From: Owenia fusiformis
Lineage: Eukaryota > Annelida > Polychaeta > Sabellida > Oweniidae
NCBI GenBank assembly: GCA_903813345.2
Contig: CAIIXF020000002.1
Location: 27,659,223-27,723,222, forward strand
Direction: 5' to 3'
DNA: 64,000 nucleotides
Shown here: piece by piece, positions 25,273 to 36,427 of the stretch
How the letters are laid out: each line of letters opens with the position of its first letter
Position numbering within the stretch: position 1 is the stretch's first letter
The notes under the pieces: model-generated
The model's input: the letters and a program-made list of their open reading frames with translations, nothing else
Told to the model about the DNA's origin: nothing
The model's database searches: none
Program-made: the position numbers and the translations under genes

Positions 25273-25560
25273 TGTGATAATATCTATGCGAAAATTTGTC
25301 AAATTTCGAAAAAATGATTCATAAATTATACCGGAAGTGTGAGGTACGTCATCGAAAAGTGCGTAAGAGTAGCCGCGCGTGCGCATAGTAAGTGAGCCAG
25401 AAAAATCCACAAAGAAATTCAAACCTGCCACTTTATTTAAAAAAACTGCATTACTGGGAGTTTTGATCGATTTCGTGATTCAGCGCAGTTATAAGGTAGC
25501 TATTTATTCTCAATATCACCACAAACTAAACTCTTATAGACCTCATTATGATTCTTAAAA
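25273..25560. promoter_or_regulatory. Probable bidirectional promoter VPS37A / CNOT7
   Basis: The gap upstream of the VPS37A ATG is locally GC- and CpG-richer than its surroundings. It contains ACCGGAAGTG (25330-25339), a close match to the ETS/GABPA site. It also has TACGTCAT (about 25345), resembling a CRE half-site, and GCCGCGCGTGCGCATAG (about 25372), resembling an NRF1 site. ETS and NRF1 sites are typical of housekeeping divergent promoters. A possible non-coding first exon of CNOT7 ends TTATAAG|GTAGCT near 25497. All site calls are by eye. Confidence 0.5.
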
Positions 25561-26209
25561 TTGTTTCTGAAAAAGCAGGACATGTTTTTACAGAAAATCA
25601 CAAAACATGAAAAATTGAAAAACATGACAATGAGCATTTGTTTTTATCCACAACAATACAGTGACTTAGCCAAGAAGAATAATCAACGATTAGAAAAATA
25701 TTTGCAAACCTGTAAAAAAGCTATGAGGCAAGCGCCTCGTCTGCCTCATCCTGGCTACTCTACAACATTTCGATTTATCAGTGCGGTGATTTATCATTCT
25801 CGGGCGGTATTCCTCTACAAATCCGTGGCATCGGGTGAAAATGTTGGTTATTGTCATGTTAGACTCTACAATTATATCACAGTATCACAATGTGTCTATT
25901 GGCTCTAATTGGAAGTTTCAATCAAAAAAAAACATAGAACAAAGATTTATTGAAGTTTGACAATGCCCCATGTCTGAGAATGCCCCTATGTATTCAGATT
26001 CCTATGTAACTCAGTCAGGAATACAAATGTAAATTATGCCTCGGATATAGTTTTATAGTGGTGATACCAAATAATAAAGGTGGGTTTTCAAACCAAACAG
26101 AGTGCTCCTACCAAAAAGGATTTGCCTATATACCCCTGAGACTCTTATCTGATTGATAGAATGCACAAATAAAACAAAAGTTTTGCTATTATAGGTAAAA
26201 AAGTTCTCT

Positions 26210-26731
26210 TAAGCTTTTCTCCATCTAAAATGTCACTCGACTTTTTTGTGATTATGAGTCAAAGAAAGCATTCTTGAGTTTCAAATTGACTTCTGTGGTA
26301 ACTTGAAACCATCTTCTAATTTATTCCACTTACCTTTTATTGTTTCTCCAAATATATTCTTTGAAAATCGGATTTTAAGATTGTTAATCAGGGTAATTCT
26401 GTGCCATTTTATCAAAAATCTTCTTGCTATTTAGAAACGAGCAATTGTGATCTTGTTGTTACCTAGGAACGAGCAACTGTGATGTCACATCACACTCATG
26501 TTAATTCTGGAATCACATGGCAGCCATTTTGGAAATTTCAAAAAAGTTCCCAATTAAAAAGGCTAAATGCTGTTTACAAATTGGAAACTATGGCAGAATC
26601 AACAAAGGGTTTGTGAAATAATTAGGATATGCTTTCAAAATTATGCACATGACAATATAGGACTACTAAATGCAGGCAGGGACTTTTAATTGCCAAAAAG
26701 TCGAGTGACATTTTAGATGGAGAAAAGCTTA
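26210..26731. mobile_element. MITE-like element with about 36-base inverted ends
   Basis: Left end TAAGCTTTTCTCCATCTAAA, ATGTCACTCGACTTTTT; the right end is its near-perfect reverse complement (AAAAAGTCGAGTGACATTTT, AGATGGAGAAAAGCTTA). The element is 522 bases with no evident coding capacity. A nearly duplicated stretch inside (GAAACGAGCAATTGTGAT and GGAACGAGCAACTGTGAT) lies near 26435-26483. Confidence 0.7.
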
Positions 26732-28528
26732 TTTCACTAAATCACTAGAAAAAAATATGGCACACACCGTGCGCATGGGCACTAAAGTTAAAACCAATCA
26801 GATTATTCAATTATTTTGCGCAAATGAATGATTTGCTTCTTAGCTAGTGCTTGCAATGGTAATGGATCTCACTGCCGGTAAATTTCACCTCCATTACCTT
26901 ACCGTTACCGATAAATCGTTGATATTGATAGTGTTTCTAAAATCCCGGGAAAACCTGAAAGTGAAACTAAAATATTTGGAAAAATCCTTAACGAAGCCGA
27001 TTTCTCAGCTTGATTTCCCGCTTACATCAACTGCAGTAGATATATTGTATCATTGTGTATCTCGTGTGTGATTGTGTAATGTTAGGAAGTCTTTGAAACG
27101 ATTTTAAAGAGTGAATTCGATCAAAATTGATCAAACTATTTGTGTTTGTTTTTTACTTTGCCGAAATCTCACGTCACATGATGATTTGTAAATCTTTTAC
27201 GAATGCTGTGCAGTTGATTGACAGATTAGCTCTTCAAATGTGGAGATTGAAATATACATGATAAAACATTCTAAACGAACATTGTTTCGTAAATATGACA
27301 TTGGATCGCAATGCCAATCATCATGTTGCAGCAGCATGGCGATTATCGGCAATGGATTTTATTGCCGGCAATTGAGAGTATCTACTGCCGCTGCCGACAA
27401 CCCGGCATTACCGTAAGACACTATTCTGAGCACTAACCATTTGAAGCTAACCACAATAAACAAACCTGGCGGAGATTACACTTACTTCATTTTAACAAAA
27501 TTTCAGCTCAAACTCGTGACAAATGCATTATGCATACGCTGGTATGAAGCCTTGGAGACAATCATTTTGGTAAATATGACTTACGGTATATAACAATGAA
27601 CAATGAGTCCATCCGTTGCAAATTACATGCTCACACGTTTTCAACAAAAGCAGTTCATCCAAGTGCACTTAAACCACTACTTAACGCTTTGGCAACCTTG
27701 TCATCTGCTTGCATGTGTCAACCGTGCCGGCTTGTTGCTAGTGCACCACAGGAGTTTGATTGCAATAAACCGTGATGTCTTTCAAAATAGTGTTATTCAT
27801 GTGCGGAAAATATCAAATAATCTGATGGTTTAAACTCACATTCACCCATGTTTACGGCAGTAACGTTAAAGATAGTGAACCGAATGCAGAATTAACAGGT
27901 GAAATCAAATCACATCCTGTGATGATAGATTCGTCTATATGCATTTATTACAGGTCGTTTAGACTTCCACTTCTTGATTTATATCAAAAAGATTGACTTT
28001 TGCACTCTTCTGAAGTTGCACCTTTTAAAATAGATCTCATACCTTAAACGTGTATCATTAACAAAAAATCATAAAATACCTTTATATTTCAACATAACTT
28101 GCATCTGTTAATTTATTCATAAACTTTCTTATGAAAAATTCAAACATGACCGTGCTCTATTTGAATTTCTCAACCAATCAGAATGCAGCATAGCCAATAT
28201 AGAACGTTCTCTAATTCTCCATAGATGCACGGCCATGCTCTATTCAATCTGCAATTTGCATTGTTTTGAGTGACGTCATCTCAGCTGCACATCTGGGGCT
28301 CTGTCCAGGGATAGCTGTTCTTTTTTACTCCCTCCGTAACTACTGCAACTATTTTATCAACACCCCATGTTTCATACACCGTATAAAATCTAAAACGGGG
28401 AGTAAAATAGAACAGCCCAAACAAATTCTAAAATTTTTCCGGCCGACTTCAGAATCTTGATAGCATGCGTATTCTTCCTTCATGCCCGTTCCACAGACAC
28501 GGCTTTTACTAATTTTTATGTTTGAATC

Positions 28529-28687
28529 GGAATAAATAATGATAGGCCATTCAATATGGTGAAATTCAGCACTCGTTGGACAGAATGTTAGTACAAATGC
28601 ACTCACCTTCGGTTCGTGCTTTGTACAACATTCTGTCCAACTCGTGCTGAATTTCACCATATTGAATGGCCTATCATTATTTATTCC
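28529..28687. repeat. Long hairpin: arms of about 63 bases, short loop
   Basis: GGAATAAATAATGATAGGCC ... CACTCGTTGGACAGAATGTT is followed by its reverse complement AACATTCTGTCCAACTCGTG ... GGCCTATCATTATTTATTCC, with about 30 bases between. Near-perfect pairing suggests recent insertion or formation of a foldback element. A second GGCCGGAATAAATAATTCTG occurs at about 28862. Confidence 0.8.
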
Positions 28688-29301
28688 TTAAATAAATCAT
28701 GCAGATTAGTTAAATTTTCTAAATTTTTCAGATTACCAGTTGAGAGATATATAGGTTATAAATAGGTTAAATTTTGTAGTTTCTTGAGAAACTGGTTATT
28801 TGTGGCATGAGAAATGGTTTATTTAAATGTGGGACTAGGTCTTGCTATTTTGTTTGTATTAGGCCGGAATAAATAATTCTGTATCATTCGTTATTGGAAT
28901 TTTAAAAGCATGAGTGTATGCACAACCTGTACACCTTTATGCATGAGGGTGGAGCCCGAGTACATTATCGAGATTCATTAGTACCTGTATGAATGCTTAT
29001 AAAACCAATAAGTAATGATACAATGCAATTCAAATGTACTATCACTCTTTATAAAAATGAGTCCAGTTCTTTTTGAAACCATGATGCACGTGATGACATC
29101 AGGTTCAATATTTGTGTGGCATTGTATTTTCAATATATTTTAACGTTGAGTGTGTGGTATTCATATATTTTCAGGTTGAATGTTTGCGTGTGGGATTATA
29201 CTTAGGAACTGGAAGGCAAGACCACAAAGCTATTTCTGCAGTGGTTACGACTGGTTACTGAGAGCCTAGATGTAACCAACACTCATCTGAAACTTTCCCC
29301 A

Positions 29302-32300
29302 ATGAAAATGCCTTCAGCGTACAATGATTATGGGATAAAGGACATATGGGCGAGCAATCTGGAGGAAGAGTTCAAAAGTATAAGGCAGCTGATCAACAAG
29401 TATAGCTATGTGGCGATGGTAGGAAAATTACTTAAAAGTCCATTAGAGTTTAAGGATCCATAGTTAAAAGCATACAGTTCCGGTTTAGTTCTATGAAAGC
29501 AGAAATAGTCTACAAATCTGAAAATATGGATAGGCCTGGTGCACATATTTTGACGAAATAATAATTTTCCCATGTCTTATATGTACATTTACTTTGATAT
29601 ACACATTAATGATACACTGTTTATCATTCCTTTCAGGACACAGAATTTCCGGGAGTTGTGGCAAGACCGATTGGAGAATTCAAAAGTACAGCGGATTATC
29701 AGTATCAAATGTTACGATGTAACGTGGACTTATTAAAAATTATCCAAATTGGATTTACATTTCTGGATGAAGAAGGGAATCATGTGAAACCACATCAGAC
29801 GTATCAGTTCAACTTCAAATTTAACCTCACGTGAGTACATTTGGTCTTCATATTATTTTCTCATATGATTAACCAAGATGCAGCCATCTTTATTTTTTAC
29901 CCCATGCAAGATATGCCACCTTTCATCCTAAAAAGTCACATGTGCAAGATGAGATTTACTTATGACTTCACTGGTTTATAAGCAAAATGGTAATCAATGC
30001 TTTTCTACATAATTAGTTGTGATGTTATTATAATGGAGCTTTGTTGCCATGCAAACATGCATTTTCTGCGATAGGGGGTCCTTGAGATAAAGAGAGTAAG
30101 TTCCATTAATTTGAAGAGGTTTTACACTCACGTTTTTCATAAAAAAGTTGAAAATATGGCATAATACAGAGTCACATGACAAAAACCTTCTTGTACTCGT
30201 ATCTGTGCAAGAAGTCCGATAAAGCTCAACAAGAATGGGCGATCTTGCAACTTGCATACTCATAATAGAACCTCTGTCTTCCATGGTTAGCCGTATGGAG
30301 AATTGTTTTTCCATTTGTCCACCAAAAAAGTTTATTTGACAATTTCATGAAAAGGACACTCACAAAAATGCACAAAAATACCTTACACACATCTAGGTTT
30401 GGATAATTTTAACTAACATGTATCAAAGTCTGAATTTGATTTTTTGATTTTTTAATTCCAGTGAGGATATGTATGCCCAAGATTCCATAGACTTACTACA
30501 AAACTCAGGCATACAGTTTAAACGTCATGAAGATGATGGTATCGACCCTGTCCACTTTGCGGAACTTTTGATGACATCAGGTGTTGTTCTTAGTGAGCAA
30601 GTCAAGTGGCTTTCATTTCACAGGTAATATAGATGGTGCCATATGTAAATGATACTGGGCTTCTGGATAGGCAGGTGGCAGCTGCATGAATCCTGTCATT
30701 AACATTGCTGGCCAAGGCTATTTTGGAGGTTTTCTGCTGGTGACTGGCCATTTTGATGAAAATTGATCAAAATGCCATGTTTTCATATCAGCATTTTAAT
30801 GGACTGTATCAACACCCTCTTTGCTATGTTTGATACCATTGTGAACAGCAATGACAATATGATAACAATATATTTCACCCAAACGGTATTCCCCATGTGA
30901 CCCCTACAATATCTCGTAAAAGAATATTGGTACAAAATTGTATGACACTTATTGTACAGGTACGATAATGACGCCTAAACAAGATATATACAAACATGAT
31001 TTCATAGTTTTCACCCTCTATATGTTGACCTTTTTTCTCTCATTGCAACTCTGAATATTCCAGTCATCACACTTTGGGTATTAGGATTTTTCTATCACTC
31101 GCAAAGTGGCAATCGACTTGTGTTTTCACACTCCCCAATGAAAAATTACACTCGTCACAGTGTTGCCACTGATGATATGTATACTCACAGTTTTGTTGTG
31201 AATAAAAATCTTTAAAAAGAAAGTAATTTGATTATGAAAGTACTTGAAATTGACTTTGTTATATAATTAACAATCGTGAATTTCATGTTTTTCATGTTCG
31301 AAAATGTGGCAAGGCATTTCAATTTTACACTCAACTCTAATATTTACATCCGCCTGGGGCTACTGTCGAGCAGATATGACCCACACTGCATTAGAGCCAA
31401 GTGACATTGCCAAGTGTATTCTTATAATGTATTGATTATAAAAATAGAGTATAAACCTAAAAAAACTTTTCAATTTCACGTGTGCATTTGTAAATTGAAC
31501 TTCATTTTTCAGTGGTTATGACTTCGGGTACATGTTGAAAATATTGACCAATACAAATCTACCTACAGAGGAGCAAGAATTCTTTGAGTTGCTACGGATA
31601 TATTTTCCAAACATATATGACGTAAAGTACCTGATGAAAAGCACTAAAAATCTCAAGGGAGGACTACAGGAAGTTGGCGAACAACTAGAGGTGAGTTTTG
31701 GTGAAATACCATGGATTGCTAAATTGGGTAGTGCCAGATCTAGCGAGCAATCTAAACAAGAAATTGTCACAGTTTTAAAGACGTATACCGCCGTATTTAC
31801 ATAAGGGGATTAGAAGGGTTTATTTTTTATTTAGGTATGCAAGCTATATAAAATTAGGCATTCTAGCATGCATGTACTCGTGTGTACAATCAGCATGCCC
31901 TTCAATATTACAGGGTGACCCAAAAAAATGCAACCCTCCATTTCATCAATATTTTTCTTAAATGGAGGTAAATTGCTCTGAGATTTGGCACACAAGGACT
32001 TCATTCAATGTGGGATCCTCTGGCAAAGTTTTAATAATCATAGTCTTATATTGATAGAGTTATGGTTGTTTCAAAATATGCTCCAGATGTCGTCAATTTC
32101 GCTGAAAACAAACTTGCAATGTTCAAGGAAAACTGTTCATAAAACGGATGCATTCTTCCCCATGGGTATGGATCAAATTTTTGCAGCCATTGCTTGTTGG
32201 AGTTCTGCAATTGCGGTAGGGTTATTTTCATACACATTATCCTTTAAAGATGTCATTTTAAAAGCAAAAAAGGCTCCAAAACGTAATAAAATATGTAGTT

Positions 32301-35300
32301 TGGATGTTCATTTATGTCTGTGGATTATATTTTATACCACAAACACTTATAAATACCTGAAATTTGCAATAAAAGTGCCCAAAAATTGTTGTTTCGAAAT
32401 TCCCCATTTTTCCTGTATCGCGCTAGTCACGTGACCCTTACGCGTAGCAGGCAATGCCTAGTATTACAGATATTACAGTACATATTTCAACATGTTCAAT
32501 ATGGCAAACATCAGCGATTCTGACTCCCGGGTTCTGGGAAATGGCTATATATAAATCGGCGAGAGGGTGTTATTTAAGGAGGACAATTTAAGGAGGGGAA
32601 ATATGTCCAAGTATGCCAGTAAAAGAGCAGATATGGACTTTAGACAAGTACTATGACGGAGAATCAACTAAAAAAATGTGCGTTCTGGAATGAAGACCCG
32701 TTGCCATTGACTGAGAATCCCAGCGATCCTATAATCCTACTCAGTTTGAATTTAGACGCGGAAAACAGGTTATGAAAACGGGCTCTCTGCAAAGTTATCA
32801 AATTTAGAAAATATGGATCTTGTTTTTGAGTGGCTTAACAAGCATTCGGATACAAGACTTGGCGCTATCTCTTGTCAAATACACGCAGACTTGCAGTAAA
32901 TTGGCCATTGCAAATTGCAAAATCAGATCGTCAAATTAATCGCTTCGTTTTTAAACGTATGCTTCATATCTTCATCCAAAACTTTAGGATTCGATAGAGA
33001 TAAGTTAAAACTTGTACAGGAAGAAATGGGAGATCCTACCTTAATTTAGAATCGCTGATTTCTCTGGACAAATTCCGAGAAGAAATTGTTCAACATCGCG
33101 ATCAGCTCAGACTAAACTTACATGTCGTGCATGTCACTCTGAACTCACGTGATAAAATACGGCATTTTGATTGGTTACTACTCGTGTTGTCATGACGCGA
33201 AAAACAATAGTAAACACTGAATATGTTAATGAACTGTCATATATGGAGCAATTGTCTTTCTGATTGGTTAACTTTACACGCCTCCTAAATGAATATAGTA
33301 GTCGTAGTAAATGATTCATTGATAACTCTGAAAGTGGGCGTGACCAGCTTTATTTTGACACCAAATTCAAGATGTTTCAAATAAAAATGGCCTCGCAAGA
33401 CGAGGTTGAAATATCGGCAGTTTGATACTGATATGGTCTACGATAGATCAAAATTGACTGCCCCGCGTCATATGTCACGTGAGCCTATATTTGTTGAAAA
33501 ATGAAAGAGATAGTGACACTTTTTAATCTTAAGTTAATACCAATATTACAAACACATATCTATTTTTTTCATTAAATATTTATTTCTTCATTATACATTT
33601 GTTTTACACTGCATTGATTTATTTTTGCAAAACCTTTGCTATTAGATCTTTAAATAACCCCATATATAGAAGTCAGTGGCATTGAGATCAAGTCTGTGGG
33701 ATGACCATGGGTTCTCCGTCCTAGGAGAGATAATCTTCTCATAGAAATGACTAGTGAGCCAGGCTATGCTATCATTAGAAGTGTGAGGAGTAGCTCCATC
33801 CTTCTAGAACTACTGTTCTTGTCTATTGAAGCCTCTATGTCACTCTAGAACTTCCTGGGAACACCAATATTGCGTTGTGTGTTAACAGTAACAGCATTGC
33901 CATTATCAACCTCAAACCAAAAGGGGCTGATGATTTCATGTTTGGAAATTGGCAGCTCAAGCTGTGCATTTAACAGAATGAAGGGGCCTTTGAAGCACTT
34001 CATCTGGAATTTGTGATCCCAGAACACATTATTTCTTGAGTTTACATGTTCTGAAAGAAGGGAATGTGATTCATCCGAAAACCTAACATTGGAAATGGAC
34101 GACATTTGGAGCATATTTTGGAACGACCATAACTCTATAAATATAAGACTATGATTATTGAAACTTTGCCACATTGAATGAAGTCCTTGTGTGCCAAATT
34201 TCAGAGCAATTAAACTCAATTTAAGAAAAATATTGAAGAAATGAAGGGTTGCATTTTTTTGGGGTCACCCTGTATATAAACACGGTGTTACTATACCAGG
34301 CTATTCAATATGTACTACATAATGTACACTATTTATGTGTGTACTACATAGGGATACGATTCTCGGGGAAACAAAAGACAAATACTTTATATATGTCCAA
34401 AATGAGCCATTTGATTGATATATACACTAAATAGTTTTATAAATAACATCTACAAAGTATATCTAATAGTAATTTTCAATTTCAATGGTGAAACTTCCCT
34501 GGTTACGATAATAAGGGAAATCATCACGAGACGAAGATCGTTCGCCTTCCTGGCTTACCTCTGAATCGTGTACCTGGTAATCTCTTTATATAGTTTAGCG
34601 AGAACGCTGCGCCTGCGCAGTATTAAACTTTGGCGCACACTTTAAATATTTTTGGCTCACATCGTTCCTTTTCATATCTATTTTCTAAAAATCCCCATAG
34701 CGCTAAAGATAAAAACTAACGATTTTTCGATAACATTTATAATTTTAGCATTTTCTCGCATTTGTGGCAAATTGAGTACATCGATTCTTAAATATTTTCA
34801 CCACTTGATTTCATAGTGGTGATTTTTGGGAGATATATATTTGAGATAGTCGAGAATACATTGGTTGGTCAATTGTACACGTTGCTTGCAATTTTGTCAC
34901 CCCCACAGCTCTGATTCTGCCCAAATTATATGGATTGTAAATACTATGGCAATTCGGTAAAACCTGTCTTAGTGAACACCTCTCTAGTGAATACCTCCTG
35001 TCAGCTCATACACTGACTTCTGTGTAAAATTGCCTCTCTGTAGTGACTACCTATAGTGAACACATTTTTTAGGGTCCATATGTGTTCACTATTCACAGGT
35101 TTTACTGTAATTTCCTTTTACTTTATAATAGAATGGGTGACACATAAAATGTATAGAATGTCAAGATAGAGTTTGAATTGCTCTGGGTGTGCCTGTATAA
35201 CACAGCAATACAATAGAAATACAGTAGAAAAATTAGGCTTTGAAGTTTTGTTACATCATCAAAGTTTTATCATGGTTTATTTTCTGCGGCATGGACCTTC

Positions 35301-36427
35301 TTTCTAATGTAGTTAAAATTAGTCAAAGGAAGATGTACTAAACACAATTTGCTGTTTTCAGTTGCATGAACCTCTATTCTCGCATTACAGTAAATGTACA
35401 TATTAAAATATTGTCTGTAATATTGTCTGTAATAGTATATTGCTTGTTATGTCACCAATGTATTGTAGTACACTATATAGTCTCCAAAATTTTTGTGACA
35501 GCGTCTGGGAGTTTGAGTTCGATGTTTGGTATCTGTAACAAATAGAAGGTGGTGACATTTTGCATCTAAATGACTTGTATCTGATTTATGATGTTAGCCA
35601 ATGTACAGTACAACCTGTATATAGTGAACACCTATGGAGCCACAAAAAATGTTCACTATAGAATGGTGTTCACTTCAGAAAGGGGATTTTATACAGGAGT
35701 CAATGTAAAATTGCCTTGAAGTGGTGTTCACTAAACACAGGTGTTCACTAGAGAGAGGTGTTCACTAAGACAGGTTTCACTGTACCTGTTAACATACACT
35801 TTGCAAATACATTTACATTGACATGTTTCAGATTGAAAGGCAAGGTCCACAGCATCAAGCAGGAAGTGATAGTTTACTAACTGGGAATGCTTTCTTCAAG
35901 ATGAGAGAAGTAAGAAAATTTGATATATAGTGCAATGCAACCTTTCTAATACTGACCAAATGTGTTGATTAGTATCTGTTCAAATATAACGGTTCTATAC
36001 AAAGGGTTACAACAGTACAATGTTTTATAGAGGTTTTTCTCAAGTTGACGCAAAATTCTTTGATCATAGGCCTGGGTACATGTATAAAAAATCAAGTGGT
36101 ATTTGACTTGATTTTTAAACATGTTCCAGGGTCTATGTCTTTGATATACTTCTCAGACAACAGGTTCGAAAATCAACAAAGACTTTGACCTGCAAATTTT
36201 TATTTGATTTTCAGATGTTTTTCGAAGATAATATCGATGATGCAAAGTATTGTGGCCATCTATATGGATTAGGGACATCTTATGTTCAGAATGGGAACTC
36301 ATGTGAAGTGATCAATCAAAGTTCTGCATATGCTGGACCTGGAAAAACCAATTCCCATACTCCTACTCCTACGCCGAATAGCTCTGACACCCCAAATTCC
36401 TCAACGCCTGTTCCATCATCAAGTTGA
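29302..36427 (+). CDS. CNOT7: CCR4-NOT deadenylase subunit CAF1 (CNOT7/8)
   Basis: Six coding exons, 29302-29418, 29637-29830, 30462-30623, 31513-31690, 35832-35909 and 36215-36427, give 942 bases (313 residues plus stop). The protein is highly conserved: YVAMDTEFPGVVARPIGEF (D40 and E42, the first DEDD residues), YQYQMLRCNVDLLKIIQIG, YQFNFKFNLTEDMYAQDSID, FAELLMTSGVVL, VKWLSFHSGYDFGYM, IYDVKYLMKSTKNLKGGLQE, HQAGSDSLLTGNAFFKMREM and FFEDNIDDAKYCGHLYGLG. CAF1 shortens mRNA poly(A) tails within CCR4-NOT. After the fold there is a longer Ser/Thr/Pro tail (about 45 residues, ending SSTPVPSSS) than in human CNOT7. Two in-frame ATGs (29302, 29308) are possible starts. CNOT7 and CNOT8 are vertebrate paralogues, so the symbol stands for their common ancestor. 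Confidence 0.96.
32605..33140 (+). other. Unrecognised coding-like relic inside the mariner element
   Basis: A plus-strand frame holds a stretch reading LENMDLVFEWLNKHSDTRLG, followed after a break by FDREKLKLVQEEMGDPTL and ISLDKFREEIVQHRDQLRL. The amino-acid usage looks protein-like but frames change and stops intervene. I do not recognise a family. It could be captured host sequence, a different transposon protein, or chance. Confidence 0.25.
33655..34080 (-). pseudogene. Decayed transposase C-terminal part (DDE, mariner-like)
   Basis: Minus-strand reading gives fragments typical of mariner-type transposases: SDESHSLLSEHVNSRNNVFW, AISKHEIISPFWFE, NAVTVNTQRNIGVPRKFW, then in other frames WLTSHFYEKIISPRTENPWS and SHRLDLNATDFYIWG. 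The last corresponds to the SPDL-P-DF-LWG block near the final catalytic acid. At least two frame changes separate the pieces, so no functional product is expected. The N-terminal half was not found. Confidence 0.6.
34951..35109. mobile_element. MITE of the CAGTRAAACCTGTC family
   Basis: Left CGGTAAAACCTGTCTTAGTG, right GTGTTCACTATTCACAGGTT followed by TTACTGTA. Internal units are AGTGAACACCTC and AGTGACTACC. Lies in the CNOT7 intron that also carries the mariner element. Confidence 0.65.
35449..35579 (+). repeat. GTCACCACC-family repeat, short copy
   Basis: Begins ATGTCACCAATGTATTGTAG, then TATAGTCTCC and TGACAGCGTCTGGGAG; ends AGGTGGTGACATTTTGCATC. It is a worn copy about 25 bases from the next MITE. 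Confidence 0.5.
35604..35784. mobile_element. MITE of the CAGTRAAACCTGTC family
   Basis: TACAGTACAACCTGTATATA at the left and AAGACAGGTTTCACTGTA at the right with TA flanks. Repeated GGTGTTCACT units fill the right half. It ends about 48 bases upstream of a CNOT7 exon. Confidence 0.7.

Larger units (their letters stand above)
25561..29301 (+). other. CNOT7 5' region: intron 1 with inverted-repeat elements
   Basis: No coding exon was found between the promoter and the CNOT7 ATG. The stretch is probably a first intron after a non-coding exon, with an acceptor (TTTTCAG or ACTTAG) near 29175-29205. It holds the elements at 26210-26731 and 28529-28687 and CpG-bearing sequence at 26860-27420. An open frame at 25561-25908 shows no family features. 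Confidence 0.35.
31911..34272. mobile_element. Tc1/mariner-IS630-like DNA transposon with about 190-base inverted ends
   Basis: Ends CAGGGTGACCCAAAAAAATG (left) and ATTTTTTTGGGGTCACCCTG (right), flanked by TA on both sides, a Tc1/mariner-type target duplication. The inverted similarity runs about 190 bases inwards (to about 32100 and from about 34085), with shared blocks such as CAAAATATGCTCCA and AAGACTATGATTATTGAAA. Length is 2362 bases, in the fourth coding-region intron of CNOT7. A decayed transposase end lies on the minus strand. The middle (32400-33640) is not explained by that family and may include a second insertion. Confidence 0.75.

Noticed and set aside
25273-25431. N-terminal extension of VPS37A from an in-frame ATG at 25431
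   Set aside because: The family starts at the MTSWFF-type methionine (25272), and the extension overlaps the promoter-like sites. It is better read as 5' UTR or promoter.
25561-25908. 115-residue plus-strand open frame beginning MFLKKQDMFLQ
   Set aside because: No family feature or splice context linking it to CNOT7. Probably chance in the first intron; kept only as a note.
26860-27430. Possible hAT-like element between TAGTGCTTGCAATGGTAATG and GCATTACCGTAAGACACTAT
   Set aside because: The ends pair only weakly and no target duplication or transposase is visible.
31985-32434. 149-residue plus-strand open frame
   Set aside because: Lies in the inverted end and inner flank of the mariner-like element, antisense to the transposon's own sequence.
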